A DNA stretch of 64,000 bases from Oharaeibacter diazotrophicus (GTDB lineage: Bacteria > Pseudomonadota > Alphaproteobacteria > Rhizobiales > Pleomorphomonadaceae). Where the stretch lies: NCBI RefSeq assembly GCF_004362745.1, contig NZ_SNXY01000006.1, forward strand, positions 496,001 through 560,000, given 5' to 3'. This document shows positions 37,214 to 46,347 of this stretch, piece after piece. The notes under the pieces are model-generated. The model had not been told where the DNA came from. It ran no database searches and saw only the letters and a program-made list of their open reading frames with translations. A program made the position numbers and the translations under genes. Within the stretch, counting starts at the first letter, position 1, and every line of letters begins with the position of its first letter.

Positions 37214-38497
37214 CTACCGCAGGATGGCGCGGATGCGGTCGCCGGCCGAGAGGTAGGTCTCGGGGTTGACGGCGATGCCATTGACGCGGGTCTCGTAGTG
37301 CAGGTGCGGGCCCGTCGAGCGGCCGGTCGAGCCGACCTCGCCGATCACGGTGCCGCGGCGGACCTCCTGGCCGACCTCGACGTCGATCTGCGACAGGTGG
37401 GCGTAGCGGGTGGAAAGGCCGCGGCCGTGGTCGATCTCGACCATGTTGCCGTAGCCGCCGGTCGGGCCGGCGTTGACCACCCGGCCGGGCGCCGTCGCCT
37501 CGACGGCCTTTCCGGAGGGCGAGCGGAAGTCGATGCCGGCGTGGAAGGCGACCGAGCCGAGGAACGGATCGGTGCGCGAGCCGAAGTTCGAGGTGCGGTC
37601 GGCGCCCTCGATCGGCACCACCAGCGGCAGCCGTGCCACCGCCCCGCGGACCTTGCCGAGGGTGTCGAAGGCCTGGGAGGCGTCGGCCATGGCGGACGCC
37701 AGCGCCTCGGCGCTGCCGAGCGGCACGAAGGGCCCGCCGACGGCGTCGAGGGCGTCGGAGGCGTCCGCCTTTGTCGGCGCGGCGACCGCGAGCGTGACGC
37801 CGAGGCGGCCGACGACGCGGATGACCTCGTCGGCGCGCGCCTCGGCGGCGGCGGCGATGGTGCGGACCGTGCGGGCCTGCGCGGCGTCGAGGGCGGCGAT
37901 CTCGGCACCGACGGCGGCGACGTCGACCTTGCCCTCCGAATCGGTCAGCGGCGCGGCGGAGCCGGTGACGATCGGATCGGCCTCGAGGCCACGGAAGGAC
38001 GCGGCGGCCGATGCCTCGGCGCTCGGCGCGTAGCCGAGGGCGGCGGGGGCGGTCGAACCGGCGTCGGCGTGGTCGTCGTCACCGATCAGGCCGGAGGCGC
38101 GCGCCTTCTCGATCAGCTCGGACACCGCGCGCTGGCGGTCGCCGAGGCTGCGCTGGGCCGACAGCAGCCGCTCGACCTTCTCGTCGTAGGCGACCTGGTC
38201 GAGGATCTGCCGGCTGGCGATCTTGTCGATCTCGGCGCGCAGCGAGGCGATGCGGTCCTCGTAGGCCTGCTGGAGATCGGCGTTGCGGGCGAGCACCGTG
38301 TCGATCAGGTCGTCGCGGAAGACGAGATAGGCGGTGGCGCCGAGGAAGGCGACCGAGAGGGCGGCCCCGAGGGTCGCCACCGTCGCCGCCACCCACGGCC
38401 GGACCGTGAAGGTCCGCGTGGCGTCACCGCTGATGAGGACGATGCGGCGGACCGGGGCACGCTTGCGATACCGGTCCTCATCCCTGGCTCTGGCCAT
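37214..38497 (-). CDS. M23 (LytM-type) peptidoglycan endopeptidase or regulator
   Basis: A 427-residue protein: basic cytoplasmic N-terminus, one membrane helix (about 40-62), coiled-coil regions (about 70-125 and 200-250) and a C-terminal M23 domain. Zinc ligands are present: HAGIDF and HLHYE, with GRGLSTRYAHL. The domain probably cuts peptide cross-links in the periplasm or activates an amidase. ATG at 38497 is chosen; a GTG at 38521 is possible. It converges on prfB across the terminator. Confidence 0.9.
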   Translation of the reverse strand: MARARDEDRYRKRAPVRRIVLISGDATRTFTVRPWVAATVATLGAALSVAFLGATAYLVFRDDLIDTVLARNADLQQAYEDRIASLRAEIDKIASRQILDQVAYDEKVERLLSAQRSLGDRQRAVSELIEKARASGLIGDDDHADAGSTAPAALGYAPSAEASAAASFRGLEADPIVTGSAAPLTDSEGKVDVAAVGAEIAALDAAQARTVRTIAAAAEARADEVIRVVGRLGVTLAVAAPTKADASDALDAVGGPFVPLGSAEALASAMADASQAFDTLGKVRGAVARLPLVVPIEGADRTSNFGSRTDPFLGSVAFHAGIDFRSPSGKAVEATAPGRVVNAGPTGGYGNMVEIDHGRGLSTRYAHLSQIDVEVGQEVRRGTVIGEVGSTGRSTGPHLHYETRVNGIAVNPETYLSAGDRIRAILR

Positions 38498-38597
38498 GAT
38501 CCGCGCGACGCTCCCGATCACCCTGAACAGTTCTTGGGCAATTAGGAACCGTTAGGGTTAACGAAGGTTTAGCCGCATCGCGAAGTCTACGCCGCCG

Positions 38598-39452
38598 TCA
38601 GCCGGAAATGCGGGCGAGCGGTTTGTAGAAGCCCGGGGTCAGGCCGGCCTCGGCGCGGGCGCGGTCGTTGAACGGTGGCTTCAGCGCCCCGCGGAAACAG
38701 GTGCGGACCAGGGCGTGGAAGGTCGGTTCCGGGGCGCGGCGCTCGCGGTCGCACAGGAATCGGAACCATTTCGAGCCGAAGGCGACGTGGCGCTTCTCGT
38801 CGCGGTAGATCACGTCGAGGATGGCGGCGGTGTCGTCGTCGCCGTTGCGGCGGAGGTTGTCGGCCATGCCCGGCGTGACGTCGAGGCCGCGCGCCTCCAG
38901 CACCAGGGGAATCACCGCGAGGCGGGCGGTGAGGTCGTGGCCGGTCGATTCGGCCGCCTGCCAGAGGCCGTCGTGGGCCGGCAGGTCGCCGTAGGCGGCG
39001 CCGAGTTCGCCGAGGCGGCGGTCGAGCAGGCGGAAGTGCTTGGCCTCCTCGAGCCCGACCTGGACCCAGTCGTCGAAGAAGGAGCGCGGCACCTCGGCGT
39101 CGACGAAGCGGCCGACGAGGTCCCAGGTGAGGTCGACCGCGTTGAGCTCGATGTGGGCGAGGGCGTGGACCAGCGCGAGCTTGCCGGCTCCGGCCCCGCC
39201 GCCGCGGGTGCGCCGGGGCATCTCGCTCGGCGGCACCAGGATCGGCCGCTCCGGGCGCCCCGGCCGCGCCGGCATCGGCCGGCCGGTCAGGGCGGTGCCG
39301 CGGGCGAGGCGGCGGGCGAACCAGTCGTGCGCGGTGCGGTAGGCGAGGGCGGTCTTGGCCTCGAGGTCGGCGGTGGCGACGATGGCGCGCGCCCGTTCGT
39401 AGAGCGTCGCGCCGTCGGCCTCCGTCGGGCCCGGGTCGTCCACCGCGGTCAC
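38598..39452 (-). CDS. DUF455 ferritin-like protein
   Basis: A 284-residue protein matching DUF455: LALVHALAHIELNAVDLTWD, VGLEEAKHFRLLDRRL and IYRDEKRHVAFG. These E/H helices form a ferritin-like di-iron fold of unknown function. The GTG start at 39452 comes one base after the bcp stop, so bcp and this gene are one operon. A role in oxidation or tRNA modification is possible but not shown. Confidence 0.87.
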   Translation of the reverse strand: MTAVDDPGPTEADGATLYERARAIVATADLEAKTALAYRTAHDWFARRLARGTALTGRPMPARPGRPERPILVPPSEMPRRTRGGGAGAGKLALVHALAHIELNAVDLTWDLVGRFVDAEVPRSFFDDWVQVGLEEAKHFRLLDRRLGELGAAYGDLPAHDGLWQAAESTGHDLTARLAVIPLVLEARGLDVTPGMADNLRRNGDDDTAAILDVIYRDEKRHVAFGSKWFRFLCDRERRAPEPTFHALVRTCFRGALKPPFNDRARAEAGLTPGFYKPLARISG

Positions 39453-39453
39453 C

Positions 39454-39915
39454 TCAGAGCGCCTTGGCGGCGGCGAGCACGGCCTCGGCGTGGCCCGGCA
39501 CCTTCACCTTGTGCCATGCCTTGGCGACCTTGCCGTCGCGCCCGATCAGGAAGGTGGAGCGCTCGACGCCCATGTAGGCGCGGCCGTACATCGACTTCTC
39601 GACCCACACCCCGTAGGCCTCGATCGCCTTGCGCTCCTCGTCGGCGCCGAGGACGACCTTGAGCTCGTGCTTGGCGCGGAATTTCTCGTGGCTCTTGACC
39701 CCGTCGGGCGAGATGCCGATCACCACCGCCCCGATCGCGTCGAATTCGTCGGCCAGACAGGAGAAGCCGATGGCCTCCTTGGTGCAGCCCGAGGTGTCGT
39801 CCTTCGGGTAGAAATAGACCACCACCGGCCGTCCGGCGAAGGCCGAGAGTGCGACGGTGCCGCCACCGTCGGTCGGGAGCGTGAAGTCGGGGGCGACGCT
39901 GCCTTCCGTGATCAT
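39454..39915 (-). CDS. bcp: Thioredoxin-dependent peroxiredoxin (BCP/PrxQ family)
   Basis: A 153-residue peroxiredoxin. The peroxidatic Cys44 is in DTSGCTKEAIG. The resolving Cys five residues later, found in classic BCP, is Ile49 here; another Cys lies at 53. It may therefore act as a 1-Cys or atypical enzyme. GVAPDFTLPTDGGGTVAL-like start VAPDFTLPTDGG, and FLIGRDGKV, are typical. GAAGGA precedes the ATG at 39915; a longer frame to 39972 is rejected. First gene of a two-gene operon with DUF455. Confidence 0.92.
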   Translation of the reverse strand: MITEGSVAPDFTLPTDGGGTVALSAFAGRPVVVYFYPKDDTSGCTKEAIGFSCLADEFDAIGAVVIGISPDGVKSHEKFRAKHELKVVLGADEERKAIEAYGVWVEKSMYGRAYMGVERSTFLIGRDGKVAKAWHKVKVPGHAEAVLAAAKAL

Positions 39916-40102
39916 GGTGTCCTTCGTCTCCTCGGGTGCCCGGGTCGTTCCGGCCGACGTCGCTTGTCGCACCGGCCGGAGGATCTACGCAAGCGAGGCG
40001 CGGGCGGATCCACGGCGCGGTGATGGCGCGGCGGGACGGCGATTGGTAGACTCGCCCATGCCGGATTGCACGGGTGGTTGGACGAGGAACCGGCGAGGCT
40101 GG

Positions 40103-43100
40103 ATGGATTCCGAACACGACGACCTCGCGACCGCGGCCACGCCGGTGTCGCCGCGCCCCCGCCGGCGCGGCCGTCGCCTCGCTTGGACCGTCGTCGCATT
40201 GCTGGCGCTCCTCGTGGTCGGCGCCGGCGTCCTTGTGGCGCGCCTGCTCTCCGGGCCGATCTGGACCTCCGTCGGCACCGGCCGCGTCTCGGCCGAGGTG
40301 GCGGCGCGGCTCGGCCCCGGCGCGACGGCGGCCGTCGGCGTCGTCGGGCTGTCCCTGGACGAGACCTTCGCGCCGGTCGTCCATCTGCGCGACATTCACG
40401 TCGGCGTGCCCGAGTCGGGCACCGTCTCGATCGACACCCTCGAGATCGCCACCGTCTGGGGCGCGCTGACCGGCGGCGAGATTCGGCTGACGTCGATCGA
40501 GGCCGACCACGTGCTCGCCGACGTCACCGGCGGCGGCGGGGGACCGCCGCCGAGCGTGCCCGGCATCCTCGCCGCCCTCGACGGCGTGCTGCAGCAGACC
40601 GGCGTCGCCCACGCCGAGATCGATTCGCTGACGCTGCGCCGCCCCGGCGCCGACGGCGCGCCCGACACCATCCTCGACGCCGTCGCGGTCGACGCCGACG
40701 CCGCCGACGAGAGCGCGGTCACCGCCACGCTCGCCGGTGGCGGCGCCCGCGGCTCCTGGGCGATCACCGCCTCGATCGGCCCCGGCGACGACCGGGTGGC
40801 GCGGCGGATGACGCTGCGCACCCGCGGCCTCGACATCGCCGACGTCCAGGGCATGGCCGGCGACGACGCCCCCGCCTTCGGCGGCCCGGTGTCGCTGACC
40901 GGCACGGTCGGCATCGCCGCCGACGGCGCCGTGCTGGAGGCGCGCGGCGAGGTGGTGTTCGGGCCGGTCGAGCCCGCCGACGGCGGCGAGGCGCTGCTGC
41001 CGAACCAGAGCCGCGTCGGCATCACCTATGACGCCGACACCGGCACCATCGAGGTGGCGCCGTCGACCGTGCGCCTCGAGACCGCCCACGCCCTCGTCGG
41101 CGGCACCGTGCGGCCTCCGACCGCCGCCGACCGGCGTTGGACCTTCCGCCTCGCCGCGCGCGCCAGCGAGGACGACGGCACCAGCGCCGACGCCGTCACC
41201 GCCGGCAGCTACGATCCCGGCCAGCACCTGCTCTCGATCGACGAGTTCTCCGTCACCGGCGAAGGCACCCGCTTCGCCGCGGCGATGCGGCTGTCGCAGA
41301 GCGCGGGCGGCCTCGCCGGTGCCGTCTCCGGCGCCTTCGCCGAGATGCCGGTGGCGACGCTGAAGTCGATCTGGCCGCCGATGGTCGCCAAGGACGCGCG
41401 GCGCTGGGTGGTCGAGAACGTGGTCGCCGGCACGATTTCCGACGCCGCGGTCGACGTCACCGTCACGGCGGACGCGCTCTCGGCGACCGCGCGCACCGAC
41501 GCGCGCGCCACCCTGGACTTCCGCTTCTCCGGCCTCGCCTTCCGCTCCTTCGACGACGGCCCCTTCATCCGCGACGCCGTCGGTACCGGCCGCTACGCCG
41601 ACGACCGCTTCGAGATCGCGCTCGCCAGCGGCGTCGTCGACCTCGAGAACGGCCGGACGATGGCGATCGGTCCGGCCACCTTCACGGTGCCACTCGTTTC
41701 CAAGGACCCGCCCGACGGCGCCGTGCGCGTCCATCTCGAGGGCGACGGCCCGGCGACGCTGGCGCTGTGGAAACGGCTGCCGCTCGGCGACGGCGCCGCG
41801 CTCGACCTCGCCCCGGAGGACGTCGCCGGCCGGGCGGTCGCCGACGTCGACCTGACGCTGCCGCTGGTGCGGGACCTGCGCGCCGACCAGGTCACCTACC
41901 AGGGCCGGATCGCGCTCTCCGATGTCGATCTCGCCAAACCGATCGAGGGCCGGGCGCTCCGCGACGGCCAGCTGACCGTCGACGTCGGCGGCGGCGTCGC
42001 GCGGATCCATGGCAAGGCCATGGTCGACGGCGTTTCCGCCGACATCGACCTCTCCGAACCGCTCGACGCCGGCAAGCCCGGCTCCTCGGTGGTCCGGATG
42101 ACGCTCGACGCCGCGGCGCGGCGCAAGCTCGGCCTGCCGTTCCCGGAGATGGTGTCGGGGGTGGTCGACGTCGCCGTCGAGACCGTGCCGTCGGATGGCG
42201 GCGCGCGCCGCCGCAAGATCTCGGTCGACCTCGCCAAGGCGGCGGTCGACCTGCCGGCCGTCGGCTTCGCCAAGCCGAAGGGCAAGCCGGGGACGCTGGT
42301 GTTCACGCTGGTGGAGGCGCGCGGCGGCACCGAGATCGACGACCTCGCGTTCCGCGCCGGGCCGGCCGCGGTCGAGGGCTCGATCCTGCTCGACGGCGAC
42401 GGCGAGGTGCAGCGCGGCGTGCTCTCGACGCTGCGCTTCGCCGCCGGCGACGATCTCTCGATGAAACTCTCCCGCCGCGACGGCCGGCTCGTCGCCACCG
42501 TGGCCGGGCGTTCCCTCGACGGCCGCGCCCTGATCCGCCGCCAGCTGAAGGCCGGCGACGACGCCGGCGGCGACGAGGGCTCCGGCGGCGGGCCGGACCT
42601 CGACCTCGACGTCTCGATCGACGCCGTCACCGGCTTCGGCGACGAGCGGCTCTCGGGCGTCAACCTCTCCGCCCGCCTCGCCGGCGGCAGCGTCCGGGCG
42701 CTGTCGGTGACCGCCCAGACCGCCGGCGGCGGCGCCACCTCGGCGACGCTGACCCCGTTCGAGGCCGGCCGGCGCATCAGCGTCGAGGTCGGCGAGGTCG
42801 GCCGCGTGCTGCGGTTCCTCGACGTCTACGGCCGGGTCTTCGGCGGCCGCGCCACGGTCACCGGCTCGATCGACGACGCCGGCGTGCTGCGCGCCTCCCT
42901 CGACGGCTCGCGCTGGCGCATCGTCGAGGAACCGGCGCTGGCGCGGCTGTCGACGGCGGCGCAGGACGGCCCGACCGAAGGCTTGTCGACCGCCGACATC
43001 GGCCGCCTCCTCGCCGACATCACCTTCGCCGACGGTCGGCTCGGCATCGAGGACGGCGTCGTGCGTGCCGCCAGCGCCGGCCTGTCGCTGCAGGGCGACG

Positions 43101-43336
43101 TCGACTTCCGCCGCGACGTGCTCAGCCTCGGCGGCACCTACCTGCCGGCGAGCAGCCTCGACAGCCTGATCGGCAAGATCCCGCTCCTCGGCCAGACCGT
43201 CTTCGCCGGCGGCCGCGCCGGTCTCCTCGGCGTCTCCTTCCGCCTCACCGGCCCCCTCGACGACCCGAAACTCGGCGTCAACCCGCTGAGCGTGATCGCG
43301 CCGGGGATATTCAGGAAGCTGTTCGAGTTGAGGTGA
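40103..43336 (+). CDS. Large AsmA/YhdP-like (DUF3971) envelope protein
   Basis: A 1077-residue protein. An N-terminal basic stretch and one membrane helix (about 30-53, LAWTVVALLALLVVGAGVLVARLL) anchor a long beta-rich periplasmic part. The DUF3971 region is in the middle (FAEMPVATLKSIWPPMVAKDARRWVVENV) and the AsmA-like C-terminal region ends with SLDSLIGKIPLLGQTVFAG and a GVSFRLTGPLDDP strand. Such proteins bridge the periplasm and move phospholipids to the outer membrane. ATG at 40103 has GAGG 4 nt upstream; an earlier ATG at 40058 is possible. Confidence 0.88.
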   Translation: MDSEHDDLATAATPVSPRPRRRGRRLAWTVVALLALLVVGAGVLVARLLSGPIWTSVGTGRVSAEVAARLGPGATAAVGVVGLSLDETFAPVVHLRDIHVGVPESGTVSIDTLEIATVWGALTGGEIRLTSIEADHVLADVTGGGGGPPPSVPGILAALDGVLQQTGVAHAEIDSLTLRRPGADGAPDTILDAVAVDADAADESAVTATLAGGGARGSWAITASIGPGDDRVARRMTLRTRGLDIADVQGMAGDDAPAFGGPVSLTGTVGIAADGAVLEARGEVVFGPVEPADGGEALLPNQSRVGITYDADTGTIEVAPSTVRLETAHALVGGTVRPPTAADRRWTFRLAARASEDDGTSADAVTAGSYDPGQHLLSIDEFSVTGEGTRFAAAMRLSQSAGGLAGAVSGAFAEMPVATLKSIWPPMVAKDARRWVVENVVAGTISDAAVDVTVTADALSATARTDARATLDFRFSGLAFRSFDDGPFIRDAVGTGRYADDRFEIALASGVVDLENGRTMAIGPATFTVPLVSKDPPDGAVRVHLEGDGPATLALWKRLPLGDGAALDLAPEDVAGRAVADVDLTLPLVRDLRADQVTYQGRIALSDVDLAKPIEGRALRDGQLTVDVGGGVARIHGKAMVDGVSADIDLSEPLDAGKPGSSVVRMTLDAAARRKLGLPFPEMVSGVVDVAVETVPSDGGARRRKISVDLAKAAVDLPAVGFAKPKGKPGTLVFTLVEARGGTEIDDLAFRAGPAAVEGSILLDGDGEVQRGVLSTLRFAAGDDLSMKLSRRDGRLVATVAGRSLDGRALIRRQLKAGDDAGGDEGSGGGPDLDLDVSIDAVTGFGDERLSGVNLSARLAGGSVRALSVTAQTAGGGATSATLTPFEAGRRISVEVGEVGRVLRFLDVYGRVFGGRATVTGSIDDAGVLRASLDGSRWRIVEEPALARLSTAAQDGPTEGLSTADIGRLLADITFADGRLGIEDGVVRAASAGLSLQGDVDFRRDVLSLGGTYLPASSLDSLIGKIPLLGQTVFAGGRAGLLGVSFRLTGPLDDPKLGVNPLSVIAPGIFRKLFELR

Positions 43337-43528
43337 AGGGGACGGTCGGCCGTCGGGCTTCGGCAGTAGGCAGTCGGGCTTCGGCAGTCGGCAGTAGGGC
43401 CTCGCGACGGTGATGCTCGGCGCGACACTCGCGTCCAGGCGCGCGATCGTTCTGCACACGCCCCTCGTCCGGCACGGAACCCCATCGCCCTCGGTTCCCG
43501 CCCGATTGGCACGGAAGCCCGCCGTTCT

Positions 43529-43642
43529 CTCTCCCCCCTCGAGGGGGAGAGTTGGAGAGAGGGGTGAGCGACACGTCCGCCGGTGCGGCGGTGGAGGCCG
43601 CGCACACCCCTCTCCCTGACCCTCCCCCACAAGGGGGGAGGG
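43529..43642. repeat. Two C-rich palindromes in inverted frame
   Basis: 43529-43551 is CTCTCCCCCC...GGGGGAGAG around a CTCGAG centre; 43620-43642 is CCCTCCCCC ... GGGGGGAGGG. Between them GGAGAGAGGGGTG and CACCCCTCTCC are mutually inverted. These match the REP-like type seen at 7.5-7.8 kb. Confidence 0.7.
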
Positions 43643-43690
43643 AACATGTCGAGGGGATGGACGGCGCAGTGCGAGTGCGGGATGCCTTCA

Positions 43691-43914
43691 CTGCCGACTG
43701 CCGACTGCCGACTGCCGACTGCCGACTGCCGACTGCCGACTGCCGACTGCCGACTGCCGACTGCCGACTGCCGACTGCCGACTGCCGACTGCCGACTGCC
43801 GACTGCCGACTGCCGACTGCCGACTGCCGACTGCCGACTGCCGACTGCCGACTGCCGACTGCCGACTGCCGACTGCCGACTGCCGACTGCCGACCGCCGA
43901 CCGCCGACTGCCGA
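43691..43914 (+). repeat. Heptanucleotide tandem array, 32 copies of CTGCCGA
   Basis: 224 nt of exact 7-nt periodicity. 30 copies read CTGCCGA and two near the right end read CCGCCGA (43894-43907). Because 7 is not a multiple of 3, each frame on a strand repeats the same heptapeptide (TADCRLP on plus, SAVGSRQ on minus). It is preceded by CCTTCA, as is the second array. Confidence 0.95.
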
Positions 43915-43993
43915 CTTCACACCGGCTGCAGTAGCCCGCGCGTCCGGCGATCGAGCGGCGGCCCCGTCGCGGAGCCGCCGGCCGAAGATCTGA

Positions 43994-44425
43994 TCAGAAC
44001 AGCTGACCGCGAATGGCCCCTTCGGGGAACTTCGTCGTGTGCAGGTTGACGTAGTACCGCTGCGGGTGCTCGAAGATCTCCTTCACGAGATTGCTGTCGA
44101 CCACCGCGAGGCAACCCGACGCTGCCCCGGGATTGCCCGCGGTCGGCGGCGTCAGGGCGATCGCCACGTCGCCGTTGGCGCCGGCGATGCCCTTGTGGAT
44201 GTGGAGCTCGGTCGGCGTGTCGAGGCCGAAGACCGTCACGCCCCAGCAGATCGTATTGTTGTTCACCTTGGTCAGGGTCGCCGTGCCGTGGCCCTTCACA
44301 CTGCCGGCCAGCCCCACCTGATAGGCGCCGACCATGACCGCGAAGGCGTCGTCGGCAAGGGCCAGGGTCGGCGAAATCAGCAGCAGGACGGTCGCCGCCG
44401 CGGCGGCCTTCAATGTCGAAGTCAT
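43994..44425 (-). CDS. Secreted CHRD-domain protein
   Basis: A 143-residue protein with a signal peptide (MTSTLKAAAAATVLLLISPTLALA) and a CHRD domain: GHGTATLTKV, ICWGVTVFGLDTPTELHIHKG, and YYVNLHTTKFPEGAIRGQLF. The domain is named from chordin; in bacteria it occurs in secreted proteins of unknown role. GAGGGGGG lies 4 nt before the ATG. It is flanked on both sides by heptamer arrays. Confidence 0.9.
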   Translation of the reverse strand: MTSTLKAAAAATVLLLISPTLALADDAFAVMVGAYQVGLAGSVKGHGTATLTKVNNNTICWGVTVFGLDTPTELHIHKGIAGANGDVAIALTPPTAGNPGAASGCLAVVDSNLVKEIFEHPQRYYVNLHTTKFPEGAIRGQLF

Positions 44426-44968
44426 AGTGCCCCCCTCAAAATCAAATCCGGCCGAATGTGACGCGGACGGGCCGTAAACTTTGCGTAGTTTGCGGTGCCG
44501 TCAGGGAGGAATTACGGCGGAAAAGTGTCCGAGATGGAAAGTCGTTCTCGAATTCGTGGTAAGTATGCATGACGCAAGTCGAAGCGAGCCGAATTTGTGC
44601 TTGTTCTGTTTGGATTTCAACCCCGCGACTGGGCGCTTGCAAAGAAATTCAGCGTCGCGCCGTGCATCGCGCTCCAGACGGACGGAGTTCGCGCGTCACT
44701 GCGCCGTCGTGACCTTGCTTCTGACGGGGGGGGAAGCGGCCACGTGCCGGACGACGCGACGTTGGAAGTGTCGCGCACCCCGCTCCCCAACTCTCCCCAC
44801 GAGGAGGAGGGGAGACGCCGAGGAGGTGGACAGCGTAACGCAGCGGAATACCTTCACTGCCGACTGCCGACTGCCGACTGCCGACTGCCGACTGCCGACT
44901 GCCGACTGCCGACTGCCGACTGCCGACTGCCGACTGCCGACCGCCCAAGCCCGACTGCCTTTCCCCCG
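44426..44968. other. Intergenic region with second heptamer array
   Basis: No gene recognised. The left half (44460-44640) is relatively AT-rich. A C-rich palindrome fragment lies at about 44778-44818 and the array at 44857-44940. The stretch before the array resembles that before the first array (TGGACAGCG/TGGACGGCG, then CCTTCA). Confidence 0.6.
44857..44940 (+). repeat. Heptanucleotide tandem array, 12 copies of CTGCCGA
   Basis: 84 nt of exact CTGCCGA units, followed by a degenerate CCGCCCA and AGCCCGACTGCC. Same unit, orientation and CCTTCA left flank as the 32-copy array 1.2 kb away. It lies 28 nt from the tyrS stop. Confidence 0.95.
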
Positions 44969-46222
44969 TCACACCGGCTTCAGCAGCACGTGCTTCTTGC
45001 GGCCGAGCGAGAGCTTGATCGCGCCGACGTCCGAGAGGTCGGCGAGGCCGAGGACGCGCTTGGGGTCGGTCACGGTCTCGTCGTTGACCTTGAGGCCACC
45101 ACCGTCGACCGAGCGGCGCGCTTCGCCGTTGGAGGCGGCGAGGCCGGCGCGGACGAAGGCGGCGAGGACGCCGAGGCCGGCCTCGAGCTCGGCGCGCGGG
45201 ATCTCCACCGTGGGCAGGTCGGCGGCGAGGGCGCCTTCCTCGAAGGTGCGGCGCGCGGTCTCGGCCGCCGCGTCGGCGGCCTCGCGGCCGTGCAGCATGG
45301 CGGTGACCTCGGTGGCGAGCAGCTTCTTGGCCTCGTTGATCTCGGCACCGCCGAGGGCGGCGAGGCGGGCGACCTCGGTGAGCGGCAGCGTGGTGTAGAG
45401 CTTCAGGAAGCGTTCGACGTCGGCGTCCTCGGTGTTGCGCCAGAACTGCCAGAACTCGTAGGGGCTGGTCAGCTCGGCGTTGAGCCAGACCGCGCCTGCC
45501 GCGGTCTTGCCCATCTTGGCACCGGAGGCGGTGGTGAGCAGCGGCGAGGTCAGCGCGAACAGCTGGGGCGTGCCCATCTTGTGGCCGAGGTCGATGCCGT
45601 TGACGATGTTGCCCCACTGGTCGGAGCCGCCCATCTGCAGCACGCAGCCGGTGCGCCGGGCGAGCTCGACGAAGTCGTAGCCCTGCAGGATCATGTAGTT
45701 GAATTCGAGGAAGGACAGCGACTGCTCGCGGTCGAGCCGGAGCTTGACGCTTTCGAAGGACAGCATCCGGTTGACCGAGAAGTGGCGGCCCACGTCGCGC
45801 AGGAACTCGACGTAGTTGAGCTTCAACAGCCAGTCGGCGTTGTTGATCATCATGGCGTCGGTCGGGCCGTCGCCGTAGGCGAGGTAGCGGGCGAACACCC
45901 GGCGGATGCCGGCCATGTTCTCTTCGATCGCCTCGACCGTCAGCAGCTTGCGCGCCTCGTCCTTGAACGAGGGATCGCCGATCATGGTGGTGCCGCCGCC
46001 CATCAGCGAGATCGGCCGGTGGCCGGTCCGCTGCATCCAGTGCAGCATCATGATCTGGATCAGCGAGCCGACGTGAAGGCTGGTCGCCGTCGCGTCGAAG
46101 CCGATATAGGCCGTGATCGGACCCTTCACGCAGGCGGCGTCGAGACCCTCCGGGTCCGAGATCTGGTGAATGAACCCGCGCTCGTCGAGCGTGCGCAGGA
46201 AGTCCGACTTGAAGGCTCTCAT
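44969..46222 (-). CDS. tyrS: Tyrosyl-tRNA synthetase
   Basis: A 417-residue class I synthetase. The HIGH motif is LHVG (49-52), the KMSKS motif is KMGKT (in [11 protein letters not shown]) and the tyrosine pocket includes [14 protein letters not shown] and [15 protein letters not shown]. The C-terminal S4 domain ends with ...[17 protein letters not shown]. Start is ATG at 46222 ([17 protein letters not shown]), with an Arg-rich upstream frame rejected. Divergent from anmK. Confidence 0.96.
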   Translation of the reverse strand: MRAFKSDFLRTLDERGFIHQISDPEGLDAACVKGPITAYIGFDATATSLHVGSLIQIMMLHWMQRTGHRPISLMGGGTTMIGDPSFKDEARKLLTVEAIEENMAGIRRVFARYLAYGDGPTDAMMINNADWLLKLNYVEFLRDVGRHFSVNRMLSFESVKLRLDREQSLSFLEFNYMILQGYDFVELARRTGCVLQMGGSDQWGNIVNGIDLGHKMGTPQLFALTSPLLTTASGAKMGKTAAGAVWLNAELTSPYEFWQFWRNTEDADVERFLKLYTTLPLTEVARLAALGGAEINEAKKLLATEVTAMLHGREAADAAAETARRTFEEGALAADLPTVEIPRAELEAGLGVLAAFVRAGLAASNGEARRSVDGGGLKVNDETVTDPKRVLGLADLSDVGAIKLSLGRKKHVLLKPV

Positions 46223-46347
46223 GTCCCCGTTTCCTCGGTGTTTACCACGCCCCGCGCAGGCTCGCGCGGCGGAGCGGCGCTTCCTAGCAGGAAAGCGCCG
46301 CCTTGGCATCCCGTGACGGTACGGTTTCGCGGCGAGGGAGACGGACG

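Larger units (their letters stand above)
43337..43993. other. Repeat-rich intergenic region
   Basis: No gene. It holds inverted TCGGCAG-type heptamers at 43352-43398, C-rich palindromes at 43529-43551 and 43620-43642, and a 32-copy CTGCCGA array at 43691-43914. Open frames across it are by-products of the repeats. Confidence 0.8.

Noticed and set aside
39449-43630. Very long antisense open frame (about 1390 codons) opposite the AsmA/YhdP-like gene
   Set aside because: It is low-complexity Arg/Gly/Asp/Val-rich, has no recognisable domain, and mirrors the codon pattern of the real gene on the other strand. Long antisense frames are expected in DNA this GC-rich.
43691-43914. CRISPR array
   Set aside because: The repeat is only 7 nt with no spacers; it is a tandem array.
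43552-44049. Protein with TADCRLP heptapeptide repeats
   Set aside because: The frame exists because a 7-nt repeat stays open in all phases; no ribosome-binding site or non-repeat domain supports it.
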